Source: Tautonia marina
GTDB lineage: Bacteria; Planctomycetota; Planctomycetia; Isosphaerales; Isosphaeraceae
Assembly: GCF_009177065.1 (NCBI RefSeq)
Contig: NZ_WEZF01000011.1
Span: forward strand, 62,001 to 126,000
DNA: 64,000 nt
Reading direction: 5' to 3'
This document shows positions 10,236 to 18,601 of the stretch, one piece after another; position 1 is the first letter of the stretch; each line of letters opens with the position of its first letter. The position numbers were made by a program, and so were the translations under genes. The notes under the pieces were generated by a model. That model searched no databases. It saw only the letters and a program-made list of their open reading frames with translations, and was not told the DNA's origin.

Positions 10236-10507
10236 TCAGGGGCCGGCTTCGTCCTCGACCTCGTCTTGCAGGCCCCGGATGAAGGACGTGAAGTCCTCCA
10301 CGATGATCGTGATCGTGTCATCACCCTCCTGATCAACCTGCACGACCTTCAGCTCGCTGCCCGGTCCGAACCAGCCGATCCTCTGACGAATCGGCCCTGG
10401 TCCTGCTGCCGGGCGTCGTGGTCATTCCTCCGGAACAGGTCGATCCGAGGTCGAAGCCATTGAAGAACGTGCTCATCAACGAAGCTCCTCGCACGACGCC
10501 GACCCAA
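10236..10507 (-). pseudogene. Possible frameshifted small protein gene
   Basis: Two frames read like one protein broken once. From a possible TTG start at 10507 one frame gives DEHVLQWLRPRIDLFRRNDH up to DQGRFV. After a shift near 10385 another gives RIGWFGPGSELKVVQV and then TITIIVEDFTSFIRGL, ending at 10236. Both halves have balanced protein-like composition, unlike the third frame. The gene would start 12 nt after the preceding gene's stop and lie in the same operon as the Uma2-like gene. The product is unrecognised. The shift could be real decay or a sequencing error. Confidence 0.3.
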
Positions 10508-10519
10508 ACCGACCTTCGT

Positions 10520-10924
10520 TCAGAAGAACGGCTCATCCGGCCAGTCGAAATCGCGGGCGATCCGGTAGCGCTCGAACCAGAACCGCACGTCTTCCGCCTC
10601 GGCCTCGGAGCGGGTCACGTAGATCTCCCACCAGGCGGCTGAGGGGCGGAGCAGCTCTCCCGAGTCGCTCCGCTTGGGCTTCTGGATGACCAGGGCCGCC
10701 AGGTCGGGCTTGTCGTGTTCGATGCAGGCGGCCTGGATCGGCTTGAGCCGGCGGGCGAACACGGTGCGGGGCGATTCCTTGATCGACAGTTCCTCGCCGC
10801 AGCGTCGGCAGAGGTCATCGTAGGTGATCCAGCCGCCTCGCTTGCCGTTGCGAGCATCTTCGGCCAACTCGCGAGCCATTTTCACGAGCAAGGGGTAAAC
10901 CGGCCGGGCATCGTCAAGAACCAT
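10520..10924 (-). CDS. Conserved small protein of unknown function, paralogue of the product at 9108-9461
   Basis: 134 residues from ATG 10924, placed 6 nt after GGGAGG (the in-frame ATG at 10930 directly abuts that sequence). It contains ITYDDLCRRCGEEL, a HDKPDLAALVIQKPK block and a C-terminal DFDWPDEPFF, aligning with ITYTEL-like, LPDLAALVV and FDWP blocks of the protein at 9108-9461. It is longer, with an inserted SDSGELLRPSAAWWEIYVTR segment. It heads a minus-strand group: this gene, a possibly broken small gene, the Uma2-like gene and the paralogue. Function unknown. Confidence 0.75.
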   Translation of the reverse strand: MVLDDARPVYPLLVKMARELAEDARNGKRGGWITYDDLCRRCGEELSIKESPRTVFARRLKPIQAACIEHDKPDLAALVIQKPKRSDSGELLRPSAAWWEIYVTRSEAEAEDVRFWFERYRIARDFDWPDEPFF

Positions 10925-11115
10925 CGCCATCCTCCCGGAATCGGGGCAACGAAGCTCGGCTCCAGGGTCTCGGGTGGAGCCGGGCAGGGGGGTGGGTGCG
11001 GTCAAGCCTTGCAAGCCCATTGAGCCGGGCGGCGTCGGCGGCGCCCCGATGGCCGCCGAATGGCTCCGGGGTCGCCGCGTCCGTCCCCCGGCCATGCCAG
11101 GGCGATCGGATCGGC

Positions 11116-11150
11116 GACCCCGCCGGGGTCAGTGTCACGGAACCTTCCGT
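11116..11150 (-). terminator. Two stem-loops at the dnaK 3' end
   Basis: GACCCC-GCC-GGGGTC (11116-11130) and ACGGAA-CC-TTCCGT (11137-11150) follow each other, the second touching the dnaK stop codon. There is no U tract. Their position suggests a terminator or 3' stabiliser. Confidence 0.4.
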
Positions 11151-13090
11151 CACTTCTTCTCTTCGAACTCGACGTCGATGACGTCTTCGCCCTGGCCGCC
11201 CGCATGGGCGCCGTCACCGCCAGGGGCCTGGCCGGCGTCGCCACCGGCCGCGCCGGCGGCTCCGGCCTCGGCCCCGGTGGCTCCCGAGGCGGCGTACAGG
11301 TGCTCGGACATCGCCCGGCTGGCCTGCATCAGGTTATCAATGGCCGACCGGATCGTCGCCGGGTCGTCCGAGCCTTTCACCTCGTTGACCTTGGCGATGG
11401 CCGCCTGCACGGCCGAGACGTCGGCCTCGGAGAGCTTCTCCTTGTTCTCGGAGATGAGCTTCTCCATGCGGTAGACGTGCTGCTCGGCCTCGTTGCGGGC
11501 CTCGGCCAGCTCGCGACGGCGCTTGTCGTCGGCAGCGTGGCTTTCGGCGTCGCGGCGCATCTTTTCGATCTCGTCCTGGCTCAGGCCGCCGGACGACTGG
11601 ATCGTGATCTTCTGCTCCTTGTTCGTCCCTTTGTCTCGGGCCGAAACATTGAGGATGCCGTTGGCGTCGATGTTGAACGTCACCTCGATCTGAGGCACGC
11701 CCATCGGCGCCGGCGGAATGCCGTCGAGGTTGAACTCGCCGAGCAGGCGGTTGTCGCCCGCCATCGGCCGTTCCCCCTGGTAGACCTTGATCGTCACGGC
11801 CGACTGGTTGTCGTCGGCGGTGGTGAAGGTCTCTTTCTTCTCGGTCGGAATGGTCGTGTTCCGGGGGACCAACACGGTCATCACGCCCCCCTTCGTTTCC
11901 AGGCCGAGCGACAGCGGGGTCACGTCCAGCAAGAGCAGATCCTTGACGTCTCCGGTCAGGACCGCACCCTGGATGGCCGCGCCGATGGCCACGACCTCGT
12001 CGGGGTTGACCCCCTTGTGCGGTTCCTTGCCGAAGATGTCCTGAACGATCTGCTGGATGCGGGGCATCCGGGTCGAGCCGCCGACGAGCACCACCTCGTC
12101 AATGTCGCTGGCCTTCAAGCCGGCGTCTTGCATGGCCTTGTTGACCGGCCCCTTGCAGCGCTCGAACAGCTTGTCGGTGAGCTTCTCGAACTCGGCCCGG
12201 CTGATGCTCATCGTCAGGTGCTTCGGCCCGGTCTGATCGGCCGTGATGAACGGCAGGTTGATGTCGGCCTGCGCCTGGAACGAGAGGTCTTTCTTGGCCT
12301 TCTCGGCCGCCTCCTTCAGGCGTTGCAGGGCCATCTGGTCCTTGCGGAGGTCGATGCCTTGCTCGCGCTGGAACTGATCGGCGATGTGGTGGATGAGCGC
12401 CTCGTCCCAGTCGTCGCCGCCGAGGTGCGTGTCGCCGTTGGTCGAGAGGACCTCAAACACGCCGTCGCCGACGTCCAGAATCGAGATGTCGAACGTGCCG
12501 CCGCCGAGGTCGAAGACGGCGATCTTTTCATTCTTCTTCTTGTCGAGCCCATAGGCCAATGCCGCGGCCGTCGGCTCGTTGATGATTCGCGCCACTTCGA
12601 GGCCGGCGATCTGCCCGGCGTCCTTGGTCGCCTGGCGCTGGCTGTCGTTGAAGTAGGCCGGCACGGTGATCACGGCCTTGCGAACCTTGTGGCCCAGATA
12701 GCTTTCGGCCGCTTCCTTCAGCTTGCGAAGGATCAACGCCGAGATTTCCGGAGGCGTCTGGTCCTTGCCGCCCGACTGAACCCGGACGTAATCGCTCTCG
12801 CCGCCGGTGATCTCGTAGGGGACCATCCGCTCCTCGCCCTTGACCTCGCTATGGCGACGGCCCATGAAGCGCTTGATGGAGTAGATCGTCCCCTTCGGAT
12901 TGGTGATCGCCTGCCGCTTGGCCGGCTCGCCCACAAGGGTTTCGCCCTTGGTGGTAAATGCGACGACCGACGGGGTGATCCGGCTGCCTTCCTGATTGGC
13001 GATCACCGTCACGTCGCCGCCTTCCATCACGGCGACGACGCTGTTGGTCGTGCCCAGGTCGATCCCGATAATCTTTTCACCTTCTGCCAC
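11150..13090 (-). CDS. dnaK: DnaK, Hsp70 chaperone
   Basis: 646 residues starting with GTG at 13090, seven bases after AAAGGAG. The start gives the canonical [21 protein letters not shown]. The nucleotide-binding domain includes [31 protein letters not shown] and [13 protein letters not shown]. The linker and substrate-binding domain follow ([14 protein letters not shown], then the TTIPTEK region). The C-terminus is a Gly/Ala-rich tail ending [11 protein letters not shown], the usual Hsp70 end. It folds and disaggregates proteins with DnaJ and GrpE, neither of which is encoded here, and with ClpB nearby. No CIRCE element was seen in the about 500 bp upstream. Confidence 0.98.
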   Translation of the reverse strand: MAEGEKIIGIDLGTTNSVVAVMEGGDVTVIANQEGSRITPSVVAFTTKGETLVGEPAKRQAITNPKGTIYSIKRFMGRRHSEVKGEERMVPYEITGGESDYVRVQSGGKDQTPPEISALILRKLKEAAESYLGHKVRKAVITVPAYFNDSQRQATKDAGQIAGLEVARIINEPTAAALAYGLDKKKNEKIAVFDLGGGTFDISILDVGDGVFEVLSTNGDTHLGGDDWDEALIHHIADQFQREQGIDLRKDQMALQRLKEAAEKAKKDLSFQAQADINLPFITADQTGPKHLTMSISRAEFEKLTDKLFERCKGPVNKAMQDAGLKASDIDEVVLVGGSTRMPRIQQIVQDIFGKEPHKGVNPDEVVAIGAAIQGAVLTGDVKDLLLLDVTPLSLGLETKGGVMTVLVPRNTTIPTEKKETFTTADDNQSAVTIKVYQGERPMAGDNRLLGEFNLDGIPPAPMGVPQIEVTFNIDANGILNVSARDKGTNKEQKITIQSSGGLSQDEIEKMRRDAESHAADDKRRRELAEARNEAEQHVYRMEKLISENKEKLSEADVSAVQAAIAKVNEVKGSDDPATIRSAIDNLMQASRAMSEHLYAASGATGAEAGAAGAAGGDAGQAPGGDGAHAGGQGEDVIDVEFEEKK

Positions 13091-13589
13091 GTCGCTGCTC
13101 CTTTCCCGAGTGATCCGCCCCAAGGCTCCGGCCGGACCTCAAAACAGTCCGCCCGCTCCCCCGTCCTTCCGCCCCAGAGTCACATCCCGGGCGCTCAGGC
13201 GGGCAATATGTTCGGATTCCTAACGCAAGCGGTGTACCATTGCTTCGAGCAACTCGACGGCGGAGCAACGCAAGCTCCTGAAAGCAAAGATGTTCCGGCG
13301 AGGTTTACCATCCGGAACCCACCAGAAACTCGTCCGACAAGCGCCGAAATGGCAGGCTCGATTCCGGGCCCCATCTCCAGGACCTGCCGATTTGGCAGAA
13401 CCCCTCCGACGACCCGACCGCGACCTTGACCAGCTCGATTGTATTCGAAGACGCTCGGGGGCGAAAGCGGCCGGAGAGAATTCGCTTGACATCCCCCCGA
13501 CCCCCTTGTAATCACTTGCAATCCATTCGAGTGAAGTCCCCGCCTCCCCGCCCCTCCTCGGGGCCGACCGCTCGCCGACGAGACTCCCG
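13091..13589. other. Divergent intergenic region between dnaK and pheA
   Basis: About 500 bp with no convincing gene. It must hold the promoters of dnaK (minus) and pheA (plus). Only the pheA side shows a clear box pair. No CIRCE repeat and no tRNA-like fold were noticed. Confidence 0.6.
13487..13514 (+). promoter_or_regulatory. Probable sigma70-type promoter of pheA
   Basis: TTGACA at 13487-13492 and TAATCA at 13509-13514 are separated by 16 bp, about 75 bp before the pheA ATG. The -35 is perfect and the -10 is fair. Confidence 0.5.
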
Positions 13590-14762
13590 ATGCCGACGAA
13601 GCCCAAAGGCGACCCGTCCCCCGACGCCACCCAACGCCGGGGGAAAGGACGTGTCGACGCCCGACGCGCCCCCACTCTGGCCAGCCTGCGAGCCGAGATT
13701 GATCGGATCGACAAGGAACTCGTGGGCCTCCTGAACCGTCGCGCCGAGATCGCCGCGCAGATCGGCCAGGTCAAGGAACGTGACGGCCTCGAAGTCTGGT
13801 CCCCCGCCCGTGAGGAAGAGGTCATCGCCAGGGCCCTGGCTCACAGCAATGGACCCTTGCCCGCCCAGACCATCCGCCTCATCTTCCGAGAGTTGATGAG
13901 CGGTTCTCGGTCCATTCAGCGCAGTCTCCGCGTGGCCTGCCTCGGCCCCAAATATAGTTACAGCCACATCGCCTCGATCGCCAAGTTCGGCAACGCTGTC
14001 GAGCATGTCCCCGTCGGCTCGATCGCCGCCGTCTTCGAGGAGGTCAACCGCCGTCACGTTCAGTTCGGCCTCGTCCCCCTGGAGAACTCGACCGACGGCC
14101 GCATCTCCGACACCCTGGAGATGTTCACCCGCCACGCGGGTTTGAAGATCCGCGCCGAGGTCAAGCTGCGGATTCACCACTGCCTGCTCGGCAAGACCCC
14201 CTGGGCCGACGTCCGCCGCGTCTACTCGAAGGCCCAGGCCCTGTCGCAGTGCCGCCACTGGCTGAGCAAGAACTTGCCCCAGGCGTCGCTCGTCGAGGTC
14301 GTCTCCACCGCCCACGCCGCCGAGATCGCCCAGCGCGAGCAGTTTTCCGCCGCCATCGCCAGCCGAACCGCCGCCGACGCCTACGACCTCGACGTCCTGG
14401 CCGAAAACATCGAAGACCAGCTCTACAACGTCACTCGCTTCGCCGTCATCGCCGAGCAGTCCGAGGCCCCCACCGGCCGCGACAAGACCACCCTCTTGCT
14501 CCGCATCTCCAACCAGGCCGGTGCCCTCTCCAAGGTCCTCTCACCGTTCGAAAAAGGCGGCCTGAACCTGACGATGATCGAGTCCTTCCCCGTCTCCGCC
14601 GAGAGCATCCCCGGCGCCGACCCTTCGTATCTCTTCTTCCTCGATGTCGAAGGCCACGCCGACGACCCGAACGTCTCCAAGGTCCTCGACACCGTCCGCA
14701 AGCGCTGCGAACGCCTCTCCATCCTCGGCTCCTACCCCCGCGGCGACTGCGTCGAGAGCTGA
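13590..14762 (+). CDS. pheA: Bifunctional chorismate mutase / prephenate dehydratase (P-protein)
   Basis: 390 residues. An AroQ-type chorismate mutase domain (about 28-110, SLRAEIDRIDKELVGLLNRRAEIA) is followed by a prephenate dehydratase domain (about 115-295; GPKYSYSHIAS, VPLENSTDGRISDT and NVTRFAVI with the TRF motif). A C-terminal ACT domain (about 303-385) completes it. The enzyme converts chorismate through prephenate to phenylpyruvate for phenylalanine synthesis. In the ACT domain the Phe-binding motif normally read ESRP is ESFP, and GALV is GALS, so feedback inhibition may be altered. aroF, making the first shikimate precursor, lies 2.6 kb downstream on the same strand. Confidence 0.96.
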   Translation: MPTKPKGDPSPDATQRRGKGRVDARRAPTLASLRAEIDRIDKELVGLLNRRAEIAAQIGQVKERDGLEVWSPAREEEVIARALAHSNGPLPAQTIRLIFRELMSGSRSIQRSLRVACLGPKYSYSHIASIAKFGNAVEHVPVGSIAAVFEEVNRRHVQFGLVPLENSTDGRISDTLEMFTRHAGLKIRAEVKLRIHHCLLGKTPWADVRRVYSKAQALSQCRHWLSKNLPQASLVEVVSTAHAAEIAQREQFSAAIASRTAADAYDLDVLAENIEDQLYNVTRFAVIAEQSEAPTGRDKTTLLLRISNQAGALSKVLSPFEKGGLNLTMIESFPVSAESIPGADPSYLFFLDVEGHADDPNVSKVLDTVRKRCERLSILGSYPRGDCVES

Positions 14763-14814
14763 CGCTGGCAATGCCAGGGGGCAACCCCCTCTCGCCCCCG
14801 GAAGCTTCCGACTC

Positions 14815-15468
14815 ATGAAACGCCCCTTCCCCGGCATGGACCCGTACCTGGAGACCTGCTGGGGAGACGTGCGAGCGTCCGTGCTCGTCTATGGAAGCGA
14901 CGCGCTCAACACCGGATTGCCGGACGATCTCCGAGCCCGGATCGATCATCGCGAGTGGATCGGCGACGACGAGATCCATCGGAGTCGTTACCTGAAAATC
15001 TTCCAGGACGACGGCCGCGTGATCACAACGGTCGAGTTCTTCGGCCCTCAGGACAAACAGCCCGGTCCCCTCCGCGATTGGCTCCGCCGCGATCAGGCCG
15101 AACGATTTGCGCTCGGGATCAATCAGCTCCAGATCGACTTGCGACGGGAGGGCGATCGAGGCCCTCTGTTCGATCGCTTCGTTCCCGACCCGGATCGCTC
15201 GGTCTACCTGGCAAGCATCTGGAGAGCCAGCGTACCCTCCTCTCCCGTGCTTCTCCGCCTTTCACTCCAAGAACGCCTCCCCATCCTCCCCATCCCCCTC
15301 CGTGAACACGATCCCGACGTCCCGCTCGGCCTCCAGGCCCTCATCGATCAGGTCTACGAGAACGCCGAGTACGACGACATCGACTACCGCGCCGAACCCG
15401 TCCCCCCCCTCTCCGGCGAAGACGCCGCCTGGGCCGACGGCCTCCTCCGCGGCCGAGGGCTCCGCTAG
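14815..15468 (+). CDS. DUF4058 family protein
   Basis: 217 residues. The N-terminus MKRPFPGMDPYLE and the C-terminal PLREHDPDVPLGLQ plus YDDIDYR and PPLS are the DUF4058 signature blocks. It is shorter than many members, with a reduced middle region. The ATG at 14815 was chosen because it gives the conserved N-terminus; only a weak ribosome-binding sequence is seen. DUF4058 proteins are common in planctomycetes and cyanobacteria and may relate to Uma2-like nucleases, but no activity is established. It lies 52 bp after pheA, probably in the same transcript. Confidence 0.85.
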   Translation: MKRPFPGMDPYLETCWGDVRASVLVYGSDALNTGLPDDLRARIDHREWIGDDEIHRSRYLKIFQDDGRVITTVEFFGPQDKQPGPLRDWLRRDQAERFALGINQLQIDLRREGDRGPLFDRFVPDPDRSVYLASIWRASVPSSPVLLRLSLQERLPILPIPLREHDPDVPLGLQALIDQVYENAEYDDIDYRAEPVPPLSGEDAAWADGLLRGRGLR

Positions 15469-15611
15469 ACAAGACGGGCCCAATCGACGATAGAACACAG
15501 AGCAAACGCGAGCAGACCGGCCGAGACGCCCAGGAGGGCTTCGGTGCCCGGCCGATCCGATCCAAGCCGCGATCGCTCCTCTACCATCGCCTTCGGGAAG
15601 GAACCCGCCTT

Positions 15612-16490
15612 ATGGCCGACGTCCTGGAGTCGTCTCCCCGTTCCTCCGCCACCCGTCCCTCGGCCGTTCACTCGCGCGAGGCTCCCGCCCCCCAGCCCCC
15701 CCGATGGGACCACGACGCCGAGATCCAGCAGATCCGCGTCCTCTGGGAGCGTCAAAAACGCGAGGACACCATCTCCGGCGTCCTTGGCACCGACTTCGCC
15801 TACTCCGCCGCCCACATCGAACAGGATGTCCCCCTCCGCCGCCGCCTCCGAGTGCTCGACCAGATCACCCCGCTCCTGCACGGCCGCGTCTTCGAGTGGG
15901 GATGCCAGCACGCGATCGACTCCTGCGTCTACCGCCTCCGCCTCGGCGACGCCCTGGAGCTGCACGGCGCCGACCTCTACCCGCCCGGCCCCTTCCACGT
16001 CCTGCACCAGTTTAGCGGCTTGCAGTACCGGCAGCTCGAACACCCCGTCTTCATGCCCTATCCCGACGGGTTCTTCGACGTCATCACCTCCAACGGCGTC
16101 CTCGAACACGTCGCCGACGACGCCACCTCGCTGTTCGAAATCGCCCGCATCCTCCGGCCCGGCGGCACCTTCGTCATCACCTGCCTACCGCACCGCTTCA
16201 GCTACACCGAGGCCCTCCAGCGCACTCTGAGGCACAACGCCCACGACCGCCTGTATACCATCCCATCGACCACCACCATCCTCCAGGCCGCCGGCTTCCA
16301 GGTCGTCGACGCCGGCTTCGCCTTCGTCCTGCCGACGATGCTCTACGGCTTCCCCCGCTGGCTCCAGACCGCTTTCAACCGCCTCGACCGCCCCCTCTAC
16401 CGGCTCAACGCCCTGCTCGAACAGGTCTGGCCCCTGAAACTCCTCGCCAGCAACCTCTGGCTCGTCGCCCGTAAAACATCCCCCGCCTAA
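15612..16490 (+). CDS. Class I SAM-dependent methyltransferase
   Basis: 292 residues. Rossmann-type methyltransferase features: VFEWGCQHAID at motif I, LYPPGPF after strand 2, FDVITSNGVLEHVADDATSLFEIARILRPGGTFVITCLP (motifs IV-VI), as in Methyltransf_11. Motif I is odd: the usual D/E-x-G-C-G-x-G has become EWGCQHA, losing the second glycine pair. The C-terminal part is hydrophobic (PLYRLNALLEQVWPLKLLASNLWLVAR). GGAAGGA precedes the ATG at 15612. The substrate cannot be told; lipid or cell-envelope acceptors are possible. Confidence 0.88.
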   Translation: MADVLESSPRSSATRPSAVHSREAPAPQPPRWDHDAEIQQIRVLWERQKREDTISGVLGTDFAYSAAHIEQDVPLRRRLRVLDQITPLLHGRVFEWGCQHAIDSCVYRLRLGDALELHGADLYPPGPFHVLHQFSGLQYRQLEHPVFMPYPDGFFDVITSNGVLEHVADDATSLFEIARILRPGGTFVITCLPHRFSYTEALQRTLRHNAHDRLYTIPSTTTILQAAGFQVVDAGFAFVLPTMLYGFPRWLQTAFNRLDRPLYRLNALLEQVWPLKLLASNLWLVARKTSPA

Positions 16491-16857
16491 CTCGCCCCCT
16501 TTTTGGCCGCCCTTTCCCCTCGATTTCGTGTGACCAAAATTCCTCGATTTCCCGATGATTTCGTCGGCCGATCTTCCTGTGGCACTCAGCCCTGGAGCCA
16601 TCCCCAGCACTCGTTCCTCGATGTTTTCCCCGTTGTGCAACCACCACTCGGCGGTTTCCGAACGATCCCGAACGTCCCTGGCTTCCTCCGTGTGTTCCTC
16701 GCACCAAATGATCGCCCCTCTGCACCAACCCAACACCGAAACACCCACCACGATTGACACCACCCACCATTCCATGCCGCCAATCCCCTCGCGCTCACCA
16801 ACGCAACATCCCCTCCGCCCAACTCCCTGGGTGCGCCTTCGCCCTCCCTCCGATTCC

Positions 16858-16975
16858 CGAAACGAACCTCCCCTCCTCACCGCAACTTCTTTCCTCACAA
16901 GAACTTTCCACCAAACCCCCGTCCCATTTCCAGCGCACCCGACGGCGCACCAGGCCGCGCACCCGACAGCGCACC
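16858..16975 (+). repeat. CGAAACGAA / 12-bp-period GCGCACC module, copy A
   Basis: CGAAACGAACC at 16858-16868 is followed by four GCGCACC heptamers starting at 16933, 16945, 16957 and 16969, exactly 12 bp apart. The first heptamer is 75 nt from the CGAAACGAACC start. Confidence 0.7.
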
Positions 16976-17030
16976 GCCGCATCCCCTCCCATCCTTATCC
17001 CTCCTCTCCACCTCCCCATCCTCCCCTCTC

Positions 17031-17059
17031 ATCCGTGTTCCATCCGTGTTTCATCCGTG
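17031..17059 (+). repeat. Triple 11-bp ATCCGTG repeat, copy 1
   Basis: ATCCGTG starts at 17031, 17042 and 17053, an exact 11-bp period, ending ATCCGTGGCT. The same array recurs at 52981-53009. Confidence 0.75.
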
Positions 17060-17084
17060 GCTCCAATCCCTCCCCCCCGATTCC

Positions 17085-17191
17085 CGAAACGAACCGAACC
17101 CGCTCGCCACAACTGATTTCCCCGCAACACAAAACCACTCCCTCCCCGGGGCGCCAAATTGCGCACCCAGGGGCGCACCCAACAGCGCACC
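17085..17191 (+). repeat. CGAAACGAA / 12-bp-period GCGCACC module, copy B
   Basis: CGAAACGAACC at 17085-17095 is followed by GCGCACC at 17161, 17173 and 17185. The period is 12 bp and the first heptamer is 76 nt from the CGAAACGAACC start, matching copy A. Confidence 0.7.
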
Positions 17192-17406
17192 GCGACCGGT
17201 GGGGCATGCGCGGCTCACACCCTTGTCCCGATCCAACCGTTTCCAGGCTCGGCTTTGCACTTCCGTTGCCCGAATCGGTCCGGTACACTGTGACGTTTCC
17301 ACACCCGAGTCGGGGAGGGTGCGCCACGCACCCAGGTCCATCGGCTCAACCGACCGTGCCGCAGCCACCACGAGTCCGCATCGATCGAGCCGGAGATCCG
17401 AGGCCG

Positions 17407-18444
17407 ATGATCATTGTCCTGAAGCCGCAGCCGACCCCCGACCAGATTCAGCATGTCCTGGAGCGGATCGAAGAACTCGGATTCCAACCTCATCTCAGCC
17501 AAGGGGTCTCCCGCACCATCATCGGCGTCATCGGCGACGAGCGGAAACTCGAAGCCACCCCCTTGCAGGCGATCGACGGCGTCGAGCAGGTCATCCCCGT
17601 CCTCAAGCCGTTCAAGCTCGCCAGCCGAGAGTTCCGGCCCGAGCCCTCAGTGATCGAGGTCAAGGGAATTCGGATCGGTGGCGGCCACCTTGGCATCATC
17701 GCCGGCCCCTGTGCCATCGAGTGCGAGGAATCGCTGTTCGGCATCGCCGAGGCCGTCCGCAACGCCGGGGCCAACATCCTCCGCGGCGGCGCCTTCAAGC
17801 CCCGCACCAGCCCCTACAGCTTCCAGGGGATGGGCGAAGACGGCCTGAAGCTCTTGAAGGCCGCTGGCGAGCGGTTCGGCATGCCCACCATCACCGAGGT
17901 GATGGACCCCCGCCAGATCGACCTCGTCTGCGAATACGCCGACATGCTCCAGATCGGCGCCCGCAACATGCAGAACTTCGACCTGCTCAAGGAGATCGGC
18001 CGTACCGACAAGCCGGTCATGCTCAAGCGAGGCATGAGCGCCACCGTCAAAGATCTGCTCATGTCGGCCGAGTACATCATGTCGCAAGGGAACCACAAGG
18101 TCATCCTCTGCGAACGCGGCGTCCGCAGCTTCGAGGACTCGACCCGCAACATGATGGACCTCTCGGCCATCCCCAACGCCCAGGGCCAGAGCCACCTGCC
18201 GATCATCGCCGACCCGAGCCACGCGACCGGCCGGCCCGACCTGATTCCGGCCATGGCCCGCGCCTCGGTCGCCGCCGGGGCTGACGGCGTCCACATCGAG
18301 GTCCACACCTGCCCCGAAAAGGCCCTCTCCGACGGCCCGCAGGCCCTCTTGCCCGACCAGTTCGCCGCCCTCGTCGACGACCTCCGCCGCCTGGCCGACG
18401 TCCTCGGCCGCACGGTCGATTCGTGCGAGAGCCTGGCCGTCTGA
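17407..18444 (+). CDS. aroF: 3-deoxy-7-phosphoheptulonate synthase (DAHP synthase, AroF/AroA-beta type)
   Basis: 345 residues from the ATG at 17407, giving [21 protein letters not shown], the ferredoxin-like regulatory N-terminus of the AroA-beta group. The TIM barrel shows [45 protein letters not shown] and [11 protein letters not shown], the last including a metal-ligand histidine. The enzyme condenses PEP and erythrose-4-phosphate, the first step of the shikimate pathway. Earlier in-frame starts read through low-complexity intergenic DNA and were rejected. It precedes tpiA on the same strand, separated by a palindromic dispersed element. Confidence 0.96.
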   Translation: MIIVLKPQPTPDQIQHVLERIEELGFQPHLSQGVSRTIIGVIGDERKLEATPLQAIDGVEQVIPVLKPFKLASREFRPEPSVIEVKGIRIGGGHLGIIAGPCAIECEESLFGIAEAVRNAGANILRGGAFKPRTSPYSFQGMGEDGLKLLKAAGERFGMPTITEVMDPRQIDLVCEYADMLQIGARNMQNFDLLKEIGRTDKPVMLKRGMSATVKDLLMSAEYIMSQGNHKVILCERGVRSFEDSTRNMMDLSAIPNAQGQSHLPIIADPSHATGRPDLIPAMARASVAAGADGVHIEVHTCPEKALSDGPQALLPDQFAALVDDLRRLADVLGRTVDSCESLAV

Positions 18445-18461
18445 TCCGATTCGAAACGCCA

Positions 18462-18542
18462 GGGTGGCTGGGGTCATCTTGACCCCAGGCTCCCACCCGC
18501 CCAGGACGCCGACGCTGGGGTCGGGACGACCCCAGCCACCCC
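18462..18542. repeat. Palindromic dispersed element (GGTGGCTGGGGTCA family), copy 1
   Basis: The left arm GGTGGCTGGGGTCATCTTGA and the right arm ending GACCCCAGCCACCC are inverted, with inner CTGGGGTC/GACCCCAG pairs. It lies in the 157-bp gap between aroF and tpiA and could also stop transcription. Related copies lie at 46592-46672, 47446-47533 and 54733-54772. Confidence 0.7.
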
Positions 18543-18601
18543 GAAACAAATCACCCGCAACGTCTTTCACCGCAACCCCTTAACGCCCGGGACTCCGCCT
18601 G

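Larger units (their letters stand above)
16491..17406. other. Repeat-filled intergenic region upstream of aroF
   Basis: About 900 bp with no credible gene. The plus strand is strikingly pyrimidine-rich. It holds two modules of CGAAACGAACC followed about 75 nt later by GCGCACC heptamers, a triple ATCCGTG repeat, and just before aroF a perfect hairpin GGGTGCG-CCA-CGCACCC (17317-17333). Frames running through it are Pro/Ser/Arg-rich and look spurious. Confidence 0.7.

Noticed and set aside
11060-13429. A long plus-strand frame opposite dnaK
   Set aside because: Complement of DnaK; composition and lack of domains mark it as a shadow.
16933-16975. GCGCACC series as a CRISPR array
   Set aside because: The units are 7 bp at 12-bp period with 5-bp gaps, far too short for repeats and spacers, and no cas genes are present.
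16555-17406. N-terminal extension of aroF through the intergenic region
   Set aside because: The extension is Ser/Pro/His-rich and covers repeats; the enzyme's own N-terminus starts at 17407.
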